Positions 8,977 through 17,564 of a stretch of 64,000 nt of DNA are shown here, piece after piece. Numbering within the stretch: the stretch's first letter is position 1; the number at the start of each line of letters is the position of its first letter. The notes below the pieces were generated by a model. That model was not told the DNA's origin and searched no databases. It saw only the letters and a program-made list of their open reading frames with translations. The stretch lies in assembly GCF_009870755.1 (NCBI RefSeq), contig NZ_WLZU01000004.1, positions 34,262 to 98,261 of the forward strand, read 5' to 3'. This DNA is from Streptococcus halichoeri. GTDB lineage: Bacteria > Bacillota > Bacilli > Lactobacillales > Streptococcaceae. A program made the position numbers and the translations under genes.

Positions 8977-9417
8977 TTACTCATCAACAGTGGTTAATAA
9001 ATGAATGACTTGCTCGACTGATTGGGCATCTGCCAACTTAACCACATTATCGACATCAGCACAAAAAATCGAAATTTTTTGAATCAAGGCCAAATGGTCA
9101 TCACCAATGCCAGCAATACCAAAGAGAACCGTCGCAATTTGCGGAGCTGCTTGTGTCCCAAAATTCACACCGCCAGGTACTTGCACCACAGCTAATCCAG
9201 ACTTGTGGACACTCTTTTTAGCTGCATCCGTCCCATGCGGAATGGCAATAAAATTGCCCATATACACTGATAATTCCTTATCACGATCAAGCATAGCTTG
9301 AATGTAATCTTGATCAACATAGCCATTTTCGTAAAGCAGGTTTCCACAATAACGAATCGCTTCTTCTTTGCTTGCAAAGCTTTGATTTAAGGCAATCAAC
9401 TGCTTTTGAAATTCCAT
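8977..9417 (-). CDS. mtlF: Mannitol-specific PTS enzyme IIA
   Basis: 146 residues, the usual length of a free-standing IIA(Mtl). The phosphorylated histidine is in the motif FIAIPHGTD (near residue 58-66). It passes phosphate from HPr to the IIB domain of MtlA. It starts one base after the mtlR stop codon (TAA-T-ATG), and its ribosome binding site GGAG lies inside the mtlR 3' end, so translation is coupled. Confidence 0.95.
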   Translation of the reverse strand: MEFQKQLIALNQSFASKEEAIRYCGNLLYENGYVDQDYIQAMLDRDKELSVYMGNFIAIPHGTDAAKKSVHKSGLAVVQVPGGVNFGTQAAPQIATVLFGIAGIGDDHLALIQKISIFCADVDNVVKLADAQSVEQVIHLLTTVDE

Positions 9418-9418
9418 A

Positions 9419-11371
9419 TTAGTTCTCCATTTTCTTAATTTTATCGGTAAAAATGTGATTTAACAGATGATAAATGATGTCAGCATTGCCCTTTTTATAA
9501 ATCTCCGTATAAAGATGATTTTCAATAATTGATTGACTGATAGCCGTCATTAGTTCTCGGACTTCATCAACCTCATCATGCTTGGTTAACATCACCAAAA
9601 TACGTGAGACCATCTCGTCTTCGCCATTCATTGATTTAGCCTTAACAGGATGCTCTAGCTCAAAAATCATAAAAATGGATTGCTTGACCTGATGCGACTG
9701 AGTGTGAATCAAGGCTAGGTTAGTTTCTGGAATTGCCAGCGGACTCTCTTGAAAACGCCGAATGAGCTTATCAGCCAAGTAAGGCTGATCATCAACCACA
9801 GACAATTGAGCAACCAAATCATAAATCGTTTGCTGAAAGGAAGCTTGATTATGCAATTGTTTTAAAGTAAACGTTTGTAAAATCGCTTGGCTGGCAGTCA
9901 AATAAGACTGCAAATTCAGATGCATGGGAAACACAGTATCTTCGCGAAACTTGACCTCGCGGTTAATCTGTATCTCCTGTAAAAACTGCTCTAAAGATAC
10001 CATTTCATTAGCAGCGGGAAAGGTTGATACGATGCGAATGCGCTGGTCAGCCATGGGCTTTGTCGCCAAGATGGCATCATACTCTTTAAAGTCATTTTCA
10101 CCTAACTGACGCGTGCTTTTAGTCCTGATAGAAGCAATAAAGGGAGCGATATTTTTCATCCGTGAAACTAATAATTCAGTGGCCAGTGGTCGTTCATCCG
10201 TCAGTAATAAAACCTGAACCGGATAAATGTGGGGGCTGCGCCGAAGACTCGAGGCAAAATGTAGGGTAACCAACTCCCATTCTGACTCTGTTTGAATGTA
10301 TAAGGGAAAGATTTCCATCATTAACAATTTGATAACACGGTGCAAATACTCATTTTGCTCAAATGCATCATGTGCCAAGCTAGCAACACTGGTCTTGGCA
10401 AAGAGAATCGGCACTGCTAAGGTCAAACGCAGATGATTGAACAAGAATTTAAACAAGGTCTGATCCTTGGTAAAGGCAATTTTTGTGTAAAGGGCTACCT
10501 TATCAATTAAATTAGATACACTATAGAAAAATTCGCTATCAAAATTTTCCTGGTATAGAGGAGTTTCCTGCCGCTTTAAAAGAGCCGTATCTAAGAGCGC
10601 AGCAAATGTTAATATTTCCTGAATGGGATAAAAGGTCTGAGTTTGTGCTGAAAAATCAGCATAGACTTTCTTAGCAAAATCAAGTGCTGTCTTACTCACC
10701 GCCTGTGGTTGATCTTCCACCGCGTACCAATTGCTTAAGACCAGATTAAAGACAAAATACTGGACCAGTTTAGCATCCATCTCAGGTAGTTGCTGCTGAT
10801 AGCGCTGAAAAATATCCAGGGCAATCAGTAAATGCTCTGTTTGCATGGGCTTGAAATATCCCATTTGCCCCTGCCAAAAATCTGATAGACTAATATTATT
10901 AGATAGTAAAACGGCTAACAAGCGACGACGCATAAGGGCTGAGCCTGTCAAGGCGTAGCCCTTTAATCGCTTTAGTGTCATGCCAAAACTAGCTAAACGT
11001 TCTTCTACTTCTGCAACATCTTGTATGATCGTCACATTACTAACACCTAATAGGCTTTGAAGTTCATCATTCGTTATTTCTTGATCGGCTATAAGCAAGT
11101 GATAAGTAATACGATTAAGACGCTCCATTTTTGAAAAGCTAGCTTGACTCCTGTAATCTGCAATACGAGATAATTGTCCTGTCAGCAAATACTTGTGGTT
11201 TTCTTTAACAATGCCAACAGCTAGAGGGTTCAAACTAACCGTCAAGTCATTAAGGACACGATAGGCTGTCCGCTTGGACACTTTCAAAATAGCAGCAATA
11301 TTATCCATTGAAAGCTTCCCATAACGAAGAAATGCTTGCAATAATTGTTCTTCTCGTTTTGTTAATAGCAT
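9419..11371 (-). CDS. mtlR: Mannitol operon transcriptional activator MtlR (PRD-containing)
   Basis: 650 residues. In order: helix-turn-helix domain (about 1-70, with [19 protein letters not shown]), a second winged-helix-like region (70-160), two PTS regulation domains (about 180-400; the second carries NHLRL and [10 protein letters not shown] histidines), a IIB-like domain (about 405-490) and a C-terminal IIA-like domain (about 500-645, with [10 protein letters not shown]). This is the standard MtlR plan, in which HPr and EIIB/EIIA phosphorylation tune activity. PRD1 lacks an obvious conserved His pair. It lies within the mtl operon between mtlA and mtlF, and the probable binding site is at 13243-13263. 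Confidence 0.93.
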   Translation of the reverse strand: MLLTKREEQLLQAFLRYGKLSMDNIAAILKVSKRTAYRVLNDLTVSLNPLAVGIVKENHKYLLTGQLSRIADYRSQASFSKMERLNRITYHLLIADQEITNDELQSLLGVSNVTIIQDVAEVEERLASFGMTLKRLKGYALTGSALMRRRLLAVLLSNNISLSDFWQGQMGYFKPMQTEHLLIALDIFQRYQQQLPEMDAKLVQYFVFNLVLSNWYAVEDQPQAVSKTALDFAKKVYADFSAQTQTFYPIQEILTFAALLDTALLKRQETPLYQENFDSEFFYSVSNLIDKVALYTKIAFTKDQTLFKFLFNHLRLTLAVPILFAKTSVASLAHDAFEQNEYLHRVIKLLMMEIFPLYIQTESEWELVTLHFASSLRRSPHIYPVQVLLLTDERPLATELLVSRMKNIAPFIASIRTKSTRQLGENDFKEYDAILATKPMADQRIRIVSTFPAANEMVSLEQFLQEIQINREVKFREDTVFPMHLNLQSYLTASQAILQTFTLKQLHNQASFQQTIYDLVAQLSVVDDQPYLADKLIRRFQESPLAIPETNLALIHTQSHQVKQSIFMIFELEHPVKAKSMNGEDEMVSRILVMLTKHDEVDEVRELMTAISQSIIENHLYTEIYKKGNADIIYHLLNHIFTDKIKKMEN

Positions 11372-11395
11372 CCTTTTATCATGTATTTCCTTGTT

Positions 11396-13174
11396 TTATT
11401 TGTGCATACGAGCAACCATTTTATCATACTCAGCAGTTGTCACCAAACTATCAACAACTAAGAATTGCGCATTGGGTGCCATAGATTGTGCTAAGGATTG
11501 ATTGGCTATGGTGGTTATAATCAGAATATTTTTGGCATCAAAGCGCTGCAACTCTCCATTAGTAGCCTTTGAAACGGGAATATCAATCTGCTGATGCTTA
11601 AAAATCGCTGCCAGAGTTGCCTGTCCCATCGTTGCAGAACCTTGCCCCTTGTCATAAGCAAAAACAACTTCATCAATGTAATCCAGATCAATCACTGTTT
11701 CTGTCTGCTCTTTTGCTGTTTTTGATGCCTTTTGCTCTTGGTTTGCTATCGGGGTTGCGCTAAGCTGCGCGACAATCTCATCATATTTTGGCGTTGCTAA
11801 AAAATTATCAACAGAAATATGAACAGCACGAGGCGTCTTTTGAGCAGCACGCGCCGCTAGTTCTTGCTGCGTGACAATCAAGGTATTGGTAACATCTGTT
11901 AAATTTGAAATAGCTTTATTACTAACAGGAATTGTCAAACCAGCTTTTTTTACTTTGTCTCGTAGAATTGAAGCCCCCATAGCTGAGCTTCCCATTCCAG
12001 CATCACAAGCAAAGATAATATGCTCAATAGTATCAGCAGAAAAATCAGCTTCCTTACTGTCAGTAGCTATGAGCTGCCCTTTTGATTGTGCTTTGGCAGC
12101 TTGCGAAGCGATTTGTGCTTGCTCAAGGGCACTTTCATCTTCTACTGATTTATCAGCTTTTAGGATTAAGCTAGCAATTAGGAAGGAAATAGCTGCACCA
12201 GCTAAGACACCTAGTAAAACATTCACATGTGGCCAGAGACCTTTGGGGGCCATGAGCTCAATAGCGATAATTGATCCAGGCGATGCAGCTCCTGTAAGCC
12301 CTGAACCTAAAAGAACATTTGTAAAGGTCCCTGTTACACCACCGCCAATAACAGCAAGGAAAAGGGCTGGTTTCATCATCACATAGGGGAAATAAATCTC
12401 ATGAATTCCACCAAAGAAATGAATAATCATTGCTCCCCAAGATGAGGCCTTAGCAGAGCCTTTGCCAAATAAAGCATAAGCTACCAAAATCCCCAAACCA
12501 GGACCAGGGTTGGCTTCTAACAAGAAAAGCACTGATTTCCCAACCTTAAGCACTTGTTCTGTCCCAAGTGGCGTAAAAATACCATGATTCAGAGCATTGT
12601 TTAAAAAGAGAATCTTTGCTGGCTCAATCAAAATATTTGCTAGTGGCAAAAGGTGCATGTCTACCAAAGCTTGGACACCTTTACCAATTGTTTCAGTCAA
12701 AGTTGCCACAATTGGCCCAATAATTTTGAAAGACAGCAACAACAAGGCAAAGCCAATAAGCCCCGCAGAAAAGTTATTGACCAACATTTCAAAACCAGGC
12801 CGAATCTTTTCTTGGTAGCGTCGATCAAATGTTTTGATGCACCACGCTCCTAGCGGCCCCATCACCATTGCACCGATAAACATGGGCGAACTTGTACCAG
12901 CAATGGCACCAAAAGTGGCAATTGCTCCTACAACTGCTCCTCGTTGACCATAAACAGCATGACCTCCTGTGTAACCAATTAAAGTAGGCAACAAGTAGGA
13001 AATCATTGGCCCCACCGCCATGGCAAACTGCTTATTAGGCAGCCAACCCGTGGGAATAAAGAGGGCTGTCAGTACTCCCCAAGCAATAAAAGCCCCTATA
13101 TTGGGCATAACCATGTTAGATAAAGCTGTACCAAGCTTTTGTACTCTAACTTTTAATGAAGATTTTTGTTCCAT
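11396..13174 (-). CDS. mtlA: Mannitol PTS enzyme IICB with an extra degenerate IIB domain
   Basis: 592 residues. The IIC membrane domain spans about 1-345, with GGIHEIYFPYVMM near 250. A first IIB domain follows, with phosphorylatable Cys390 in FACDAGMGSS. A second IIB-like domain (about 490-590) keeps the fold pattern, but the cysteine is replaced by Tyr507 in FAYDKGQGSATMG. Gram-positive IICB proteins usually end after one IIB, so the tail is an addition; it could be structural or regulatory. MtlA imports and phosphorylates mannitol. First gene of the operon; start preceded by AGGAGGGTTTTCTA. Confidence 0.93.
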   Translation of the reverse strand: MEQKSSLKVRVQKLGTALSNMVMPNIGAFIAWGVLTALFIPTGWLPNKQFAMAVGPMISYLLPTLIGYTGGHAVYGQRGAVVGAIATFGAIAGTSSPMFIGAMVMGPLGAWCIKTFDRRYQEKIRPGFEMLVNNFSAGLIGFALLLLSFKIIGPIVATLTETIGKGVQALVDMHLLPLANILIEPAKILFLNNALNHGIFTPLGTEQVLKVGKSVLFLLEANPGPGLGILVAYALFGKGSAKASSWGAMIIHFFGGIHEIYFPYVMMKPALFLAVIGGGVTGTFTNVLLGSGLTGAASPGSIIAIELMAPKGLWPHVNVLLGVLAGAAISFLIASLILKADKSVEDESALEQAQIASQAAKAQSKGQLIATDSKEADFSADTIEHIIFACDAGMGSSAMGASILRDKVKKAGLTIPVSNKAISNLTDVTNTLIVTQQELAARAAQKTPRAVHISVDNFLATPKYDEIVAQLSATPIANQEQKASKTAKEQTETVIDLDYIDEVVFAYDKGQGSATMGQATLAAIFKHQQIDIPVSKATNGELQRFDAKNILIITTIANQSLAQSMAPNAQFLVVDSLVTTAEYDKMVARMHK

Positions 13175-13242
13175 TAGAAAACCCTCCTAGTGATATTACT
13201 CTTTAATGGTAACATCAGGCTATAAGCCAGAAAACTCAAACT

Positions 13243-13263
13243 TTGGCACAGTATTTGTGACAA
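13243..13263. promoter_or_regulatory. Probable MtlR operator
   Basis: A near-perfect inverted repeat, TTGGCACA-N5-TGTGACAA, 69 bases before mtlA. From memory it matches the TTGNCACA/TGTGNCAA half-sites reported for Bacillus MtlR, with a spacer one base longer. A weak -10 (TATAGC on the minus strand, 13219-13224) lies between it and mtlA with no good -35, as expected of an activator-dependent promoter. Confidence 0.72.
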
Positions 13264-13830
13264 AAAAGATGGCAAATAAGAGAGCTACTCCCCTTAGCAA
13301 TTTCTTTATGCAATAAGCTGCTTGGTTAAGATTTTCAATAACTATCTTTCATATCGCGGCAGTGAGCCGCACTGTAATGACAACACCCCAATCTATCCCT
13401 AAAACAAAACCAAAGAACCTGACTCAGAACACTCAAAGCCAACTATCTAAAAACCATCAAAAAGACCATCAAAAAAAGGAATGAAACGATGAAAACAAAC
13501 CGCCATCGTAAACCATTCCCTTTAAAAGGATGAAGTGATAATTGTTATCTTTTTTGGAGACCACTATGCAATCCCACCATAATCCTGATTTTACAGAAGT
13601 TAGCAAGTACATCACCCTTTTTTGCCGAAAAAATGGGCACAAAACAAAAAAGACAATCGCAGATGACTCTAACAAAGCCACATCCGATTATCTCTAGACA
13701 TCATCACATCAAAACGTACCCTATCTCGCTACGCATAACAAACCATACAACTATCCTTTAGCCAAATGTCAATGACGTTTGATAATATCCCATTACCCTA
13801 GATAATACCTTATGCCAAAAAAAACGAGAT
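13264..13830. other. Long intergenic stretch without supported gene
   Basis: About 570 bases between the mtl operator and the element at 13831. A small GC hairpin GCGGC/GCCGC lies near 13354-13370. A 70-codon minus-strand frame (13469-13681) has no ribosome binding site and no recognisable similarity. I see nothing else that I can support; this looks like decayed DNA. Confidence 0.4.
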
Positions 13831-13866
13831 AAGGTGGCACCCCATTCTCCAAAAAAGGAGTTTTTT
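13831..13866 (+). terminator. Orphan plus-strand terminator with T-box-like motif
   Basis: CTCC-AAAAAA-GGAG followed by TTTTTT (13847-13866) is a small Rho-independent terminator on the plus strand. Just before it, AAGGTGGCACC (13831-13841) resembles the T-box core GGTGGNACC. No gene lies downstream on this strand (glmS is opposed), and the stems expected of a full T-box leader are not apparent, so it may be the relic of a deleted leader. Confidence 0.4.
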
Positions 13867-13908
13867 CACCAGCCTTAACTAAGATGAGAGGGCCTTTTAA
13901 TGAAAACA

Positions 13909-15723
13909 CTATTCAACAGTCACTGCTTTAGCTAGATTACGTGGCTTGTCAACATCAAGTCCACGCTGTAATGAAGCATAATAGGCAATCAACTGTGTTG
14001 GAATAACCATTGCAATAGTCGCAAGGAATGGGTGCACCTTATTGACAATAATATCATCACCCTCACGTTCTAGTCCTTCTTCAACCACTGTTAAGACATG
14101 TGCCCCTCGTGCTGCCACTTCTTGAATATTACCACGCGTGTGAGCCGCCACTAACTCACTAGAAGAAATCAGGCCAATCACTGGTGTTCCTTCTTCAATT
14201 AGTGAAATAGTTCCATGTTTTAATTCACCCGCAGCAAAACCTTCACATTGAATGTAAGAAGTTTCTTTTAATTTAAGCGAAGCTTCCATTGCAACATAGT
14301 AATCATTTCCCCGACCAATATAGAATGCATTACGCGTTGTCGCCAAAAGATTTTCAACTTTTTCTGCGATGAGGTCTTTTTCAGAGAGGGTTGCCTCAAT
14401 GGATTGTGCCACTAGTGACAATTCATGCACAAGGTCAAATGCAAGTGCTTCTTTTTTACCATTTGCCTCACCAACAGCTTTTGATAAGAAAGCTAAGGCT
14501 GCAACTTGCGCAGTATAGGCTTTCGTTGACGCTACAGCAATTTCAGGTCCAGCATGCAATAACATGGTATAGCTTGCTTCTCGAGAAAGCGTTGAACCAG
14601 GTACATTCGTAATGGTCAAGCTTGGAATCCCCATTTGATTAGCTTTAACCAAAACTTGACGGCTATCTGCTGTTTCACCTGATTGACTAAGTAAGATGAA
14701 CATTGGTTTTTTGCTCAATAATGGCATATGGTAACCCCATTCTGAAGCCACTCCCATCTCAACTGGTGTGTCCGTCAATTGTTCAATCATCGCCTTTGAT
14801 GCAAAACCAGCGTTGTAGGAGGTTCCTGCAGCAAGGATGTAAATACGATCTGCTTCTTGCACAGACTTAACAATTGCCGGGTCAATGACCATCCGTCCTT
14901 GAGCATCAGAATAGGTAGATATTAATTGTCGCATCACCGTTGGTTGTTCATCAATTTCTTTCAACATGTAAAAAGGATAAGTCCCCTTACCAATATCAGA
15001 AAGGTCCAGTTCAGCCGTATAAGATTGACGCTCCATCACCTTGCCATCATAATCTGTCACAGTTACCGCATCTTTAGTTAACATAACCAATTCTTTATCA
15101 TGAATTTCCATGAATTCACTTGTTTCACGGATCATGGCCATAGCATCAGAACAGACCATGTTGTAACCCTCACCAAGACCGATTAACAATGGGGATTTAT
15201 TTTTAGCCACATAAATAGTATCAGGATCTAAACTATCAATTAAGGCAAAAGCATAGGAGCCTTCAATCACTGCCAAGGCCTTTTTGAAAGCATCTAGTAC
15301 TGATAGCTTCTCATCCTCTGCAAATTTGCCTATCAAATGAGCCGCAATCTCAGTGTCTGTTTGCCCTTTAAAGTGATCGCCTGCTAGGTAAGTTTCCTTG
15401 ATATGGAGGTAATTTTCAATAACACCATTATGCACCAAGACAAAGCGACCTGATGCTGATGTATGCGGGTGAGCGTTTTCTTCTGTGGCTTGTCCATGGG
15501 TAGCCCACCGTGTATGGCCGATACCTGTGCTGCCAGCTACATCCATACCGATTTTTTCATGTAAATCAGCAATGCGGCCAATTGATTTTACCAGATGCCC
15601 TTTTTGATCATTCAAAACAAAAATACCGGCTGAATCATAGCCACGGTACTCCAGCTTTTCCAAACCTTGCATCAAAATATCGGTAGCATTTCGATTACCT
15701 ACAACGCCAACAATTCCACACAT
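13909..15723 (-). CDS. glmS: Glutamine--fructose-6-phosphate aminotransferase (isomerizing)
   Basis: 604 residues, full length. The N-terminal glutaminase starts MCGIVGV, with Cys2 as the nucleophile after Met removal; GHTRWATHG lies near 70-80. Two SIS isomerase domains follow (about 285-425 and 455-595, with LSQSGETADS in the first), ending in the typical KAVTVE tail. It makes glucosamine-6-phosphate for cell wall precursors. It is monocistronic here. The long leader (about 80 bases) and promoter carry two NagR-type operators rather than a glmS ribozyme, which I looked for and did not see. Confidence 0.97.
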   Translation of the reverse strand: MCGIVGVVGNRNATDILMQGLEKLEYRGYDSAGIFVLNDQKGHLVKSIGRIADLHEKIGMDVAGSTGIGHTRWATHGQATEENAHPHTSASGRFVLVHNGVIENYLHIKETYLAGDHFKGQTDTEIAAHLIGKFAEDEKLSVLDAFKKALAVIEGSYAFALIDSLDPDTIYVAKNKSPLLIGLGEGYNMVCSDAMAMIRETSEFMEIHDKELVMLTKDAVTVTDYDGKVMERQSYTAELDLSDIGKGTYPFYMLKEIDEQPTVMRQLISTYSDAQGRMVIDPAIVKSVQEADRIYILAAGTSYNAGFASKAMIEQLTDTPVEMGVASEWGYHMPLLSKKPMFILLSQSGETADSRQVLVKANQMGIPSLTITNVPGSTLSREASYTMLLHAGPEIAVASTKAYTAQVAALAFLSKAVGEANGKKEALAFDLVHELSLVAQSIEATLSEKDLIAEKVENLLATTRNAFYIGRGNDYYVAMEASLKLKETSYIQCEGFAAGELKHGTISLIEEGTPVIGLISSSELVAAHTRGNIQEVAARGAHVLTVVEEGLEREGDDIIVNKVHPFLATIAMVIPTQLIAYYASLQRGLDVDKPRNLAKAVTVE

Positions 15724-15768
15724 AATGTAAACCTTCGCAAGAGAGCTTGCGACTTTCTATTTATATTA

Positions 15769-15784
15769 AATTGGTATAGTCTAT
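15769..15784. promoter_or_regulatory. Probable NagR (dre-type) operator 1
   Basis: AATTGGTATAGTCTAT lies in the glmS 5' untranslated region, downstream of the -10. The core ATTGGTATAG is repeated at 15847. It resembles the GntR-family NagR/DasR sites known to control glmS and nag genes in streptococci. Confidence 0.6.
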
Positions 15785-15811
15785 AAAAACTAACAAAAAA
15801 ACTATGTTTAA

Positions 15812-15840
15812 AGTATATAATTTTGATTTTTTCTTGTCAA
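15812..15840 (-). promoter_or_regulatory. glmS promoter
   Basis: Minus strand TTGACA (15835-15840), exact 17-base spacer and TATACT (15812-15817). One operator lies just upstream of the -35 and another about 28 bases downstream of the -10. Confidence 0.85.
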
Positions 15841-15846
15841 TAATTA

Positions 15847-15860
15847 AATTGGTATAGTCC
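15847..15860. promoter_or_regulatory. Probable NagR (dre-type) operator 2
   Basis: AATTGGTATAGTCC repeats the first 12 bases of operator 1 in the same orientation, 78 bases away, and sits 6 bases upstream of the -35. Confidence 0.6.
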
Positions 15861-16351
15861 TGAACGAAGGGAACACTTCCTTTAGCAGCAAGAAGAATCT
15901 AACTGCCCGCCTAAGTGTTCTTAAAAATCGATACCTTCTCTTGTCAATTACGACAGTTCATCTTCTTATTGCTCATTTTTTACCATCTTTTACTACAAAA
16001 ATAGTAAACCTTGCCTAGAGCATTTGCGTTTCTTTTATTATTTTTTGAGCTGCAATCTTGTACAACCAGGTTAACTAAATGCATCCTTAGTGAAAAAAGC
16101 CAAGCAAAGCAGGAAACATTTTCTAGAAAAAGGAGACTTTATAAAGAAAACATCAAACCCTTTTTCAAGAGTACATGATCAGGGTTGCTTTTTCGTCTCA
16201 CCCTGCTCAAATAAAAATGGTCGCGATAAGCGCTATAGCGGATCAGATCGCTGTAGCAATTATCGAAACCAAAAATTTAGCTAAAAAGTTTTTTAAACAG
16301 CCTAGCTGCATCATCTGCCCTAACAAATAAACACTTGCCATTTGCACGGCT
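15861..16351. other. Intergenic region with inverted repeats and an orphan terminator
   Basis: No supported gene. GAACACTT (15871-15878) pairs with AAGTGTTC (15913-15920). Further on, a plus-strand terminator (16156-16193) has no coding sequence before it. A dyad-rich patch, GCGATAAGCGCTATAGCGGATC, lies near 16221-16245. The stretch could hold a small RNA, but no promoter of good quality was found. Confidence 0.4.
16156..16193 (+). terminator. Plus-strand terminator without an upstream gene
   Basis: AACCCT pairs with AGGGTT across a 19-base loop, followed by GCTTTTT. No plus-strand gene ends here, so it may terminate a short RNA. Confidence 0.45.
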
Positions 16352-16396
16352 CAAAAAAGCCCAACATTTAAGCCCATTGGAGCCCATTGGGCTTTG
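16352..16396 (-). terminator. Terminator of the signal peptidase homologue
   Basis: On the minus strand AAAGCCCA pairs with TTGGGCTTT, followed by TTTT. The interior contains a direct repeat of AGCCCATTGG. Confidence 0.8.
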
Positions 16397-16448
16397 AATG
16401 AGCGGTGTAGATTGATCTACCACCAATATAGTTAGAGTTGCTCGTGTC

Positions 16449-17006
16449 CTACTCGACTTCTATAAAGCCAAAGTTGCTCAGTGGTAAAACCCTAAAGGTC
16501 GCTACACCTTTAATCTGACTGCGCTTGATGAGTCCAAAACTTCGGCTGTCCTTCCTATTGAGACGATTATCATTTAAAACTAAAAAATAGTCTTTAGGAA
16601 TTTTTTGCGCCTTCCCACGGGTTAAGGTATCAATGGTAAAATCATCCGTATAAAGACTCCCCATCGGAGCTGTACTTAGATACTTGTGCTTCATCGCATT
16701 GATATATGCTTGATTCTCAACTTTACCATTAAGATAGAAAATATCATCCATATAAGTCACCGCTTCACCCTCTGTAGCAATAACACGGCTAATATAGGTT
16801 TTTTTATGAAACTTGTAAACAACAAAATCCTTATATTTGGGTTCAATCGTCCGTTTTAAAACAATCAGATCCCCTTTGTGTAAATAGCTATTGGCTGTAT
16901 CTTGCTTAACACGATAGCACGAAAACACAAATATGCGCAAAAGGATCAGTATAATAATCACTAGCAAAGCCAGCAAGATATTCCGTATAAAATCTCTTTT
17001 TACCAT
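16449..17006 (-). CDS. Signal peptidase I family protein lacking the catalytic Ser-Lys dyad
   Basis: 185 residues with one N-terminal membrane anchor (about 8-29). The S26 family fold is clear from the conserved C-terminal box LNDNRLNRKDSRSFG (about 145-160) and the ISRVIATEGEAV segment. The serine box is altered: where active enzymes have V-x-G-x-S-M-x-P-T-L, this protein has Val33...Thr37-Ala38...Leu42. The general-base lysine of the KRV-GxPGD box is Ser73. Both catalytic positions therefore appear to be lost, although the gene is full length with a good promoter, AGGAG ribosome binding site and terminator. It may act as a non-catalytic partner in secretion, as suggested for SipA-type homologues (inference). 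Confidence 0.85.
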   Translation of the reverse strand: MVKRDFIRNILLALLVIIILILLRIFVFSCYRVKQDTANSYLHKGDLIVLKRTIEPKYKDFVVYKFHKKTYISRVIATEGEAVTYMDDIFYLNGKVENQAYINAMKHKYLSTAPMGSLYTDDFTIDTLTRGKAQKIPKDYFLVLNDNRLNRKDSRSFGLIKRSQIKGVATFRVLPLSNFGFIEVE

Positions 17007-17028
17007 AAGTACTCCTAATCTTAGCTCT

Positions 17029-17037
17029 ATTATAGCA
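17029..17037 (-). promoter_or_regulatory. Extended -10 promoter of the signal peptidase homologue
   Basis: Minus strand TGCTATAAT with perfect TATAAT (17029-17034), 22 bases before the start codon. Confidence 0.6.
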
Positions 17038-17294
17038 TGATATAAAAAATAACAAAAGGTAAGAAGATTTCAAAAATAGTGGGTTTAATCTGAGCTTAGC
17101 ACTAGACAGCCTATACATCAAGAAATCATACCCAAGATCAAACAAGGACTTGACACTTCTCCTTGCTTACAGCTTACAGAGTAAGCAGGTAGTTGTTTAC
17201 CTCTACCACCAAGCTTCTCTTTAGCTTAGAAAAGGTTAAGTGGCTATTGTTAGCCTCTAATGCTTTCACCTGCTATTAGAAGTGAGAATATGCT
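17038..17294. other. Intergenic stretch between pyk terminator and signal peptidase promoter
   Basis: About 260 bases. GCTTAC/GTAAGC pairing near 17164-17186 is the only structure seen. No gene is supported on either strand. Confidence 0.4.
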
Positions 17295-17341
17295 AAAAAG
17301 TGGGTAAAGGTGCTATATAGCATAGTAACTTTACCCACTTT
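17295..17341. terminator. pfkA-pyk operon terminator, bidirectional
   Basis: A 13-bp stem, AAAGTGGGTAAAG/CTTTACCCACTTT, with a loop that itself contains TGCTATATAGCA. T-runs follow on both strands. It lies about 225 bases after the pyk stop, so the mRNA has an unusually long 3' untranslated region. Confidence 0.8.
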
Positions 17342-17564
17342 GATATTTTTAGTAAGAAGCTAAGTCCATTCAATGCATAAACTCACACTGCTGCCACATC
17401 ACCGCTAGTATTTCTATAACTCATAAACAACAGAATCTCTAAAAACAAGAGGCCAATTTTCCCCCTCAATCCTTGTCTGAAAAGGATCTACCAAGGACAA
17501 AGCTGCCAAATGCTGCCATTAGCTGACTCTTGAGTCAATAGGCGAAAAACTAGCATTTCGCATC

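Noticed and set aside
11871..12386. 171-codon plus-strand frame inside mtlA
   Set aside because: Antisense shadow of the IIC/IIB coding region, without start signals.
13469..13681. 70-codon minus-strand frame between mtlA and glmS
   Set aside because: No ribosome binding site, odd composition (Phe/Ser/Trp-rich), no similarity I recognise; it lies in decayed intergenic DNA.
15724..15860. glmS ribozyme riboswitch
   Set aside because: The leader between promoter and glmS is only about 80 bases and lacks the ribozyme core; NagR-type operators occupy it instead.
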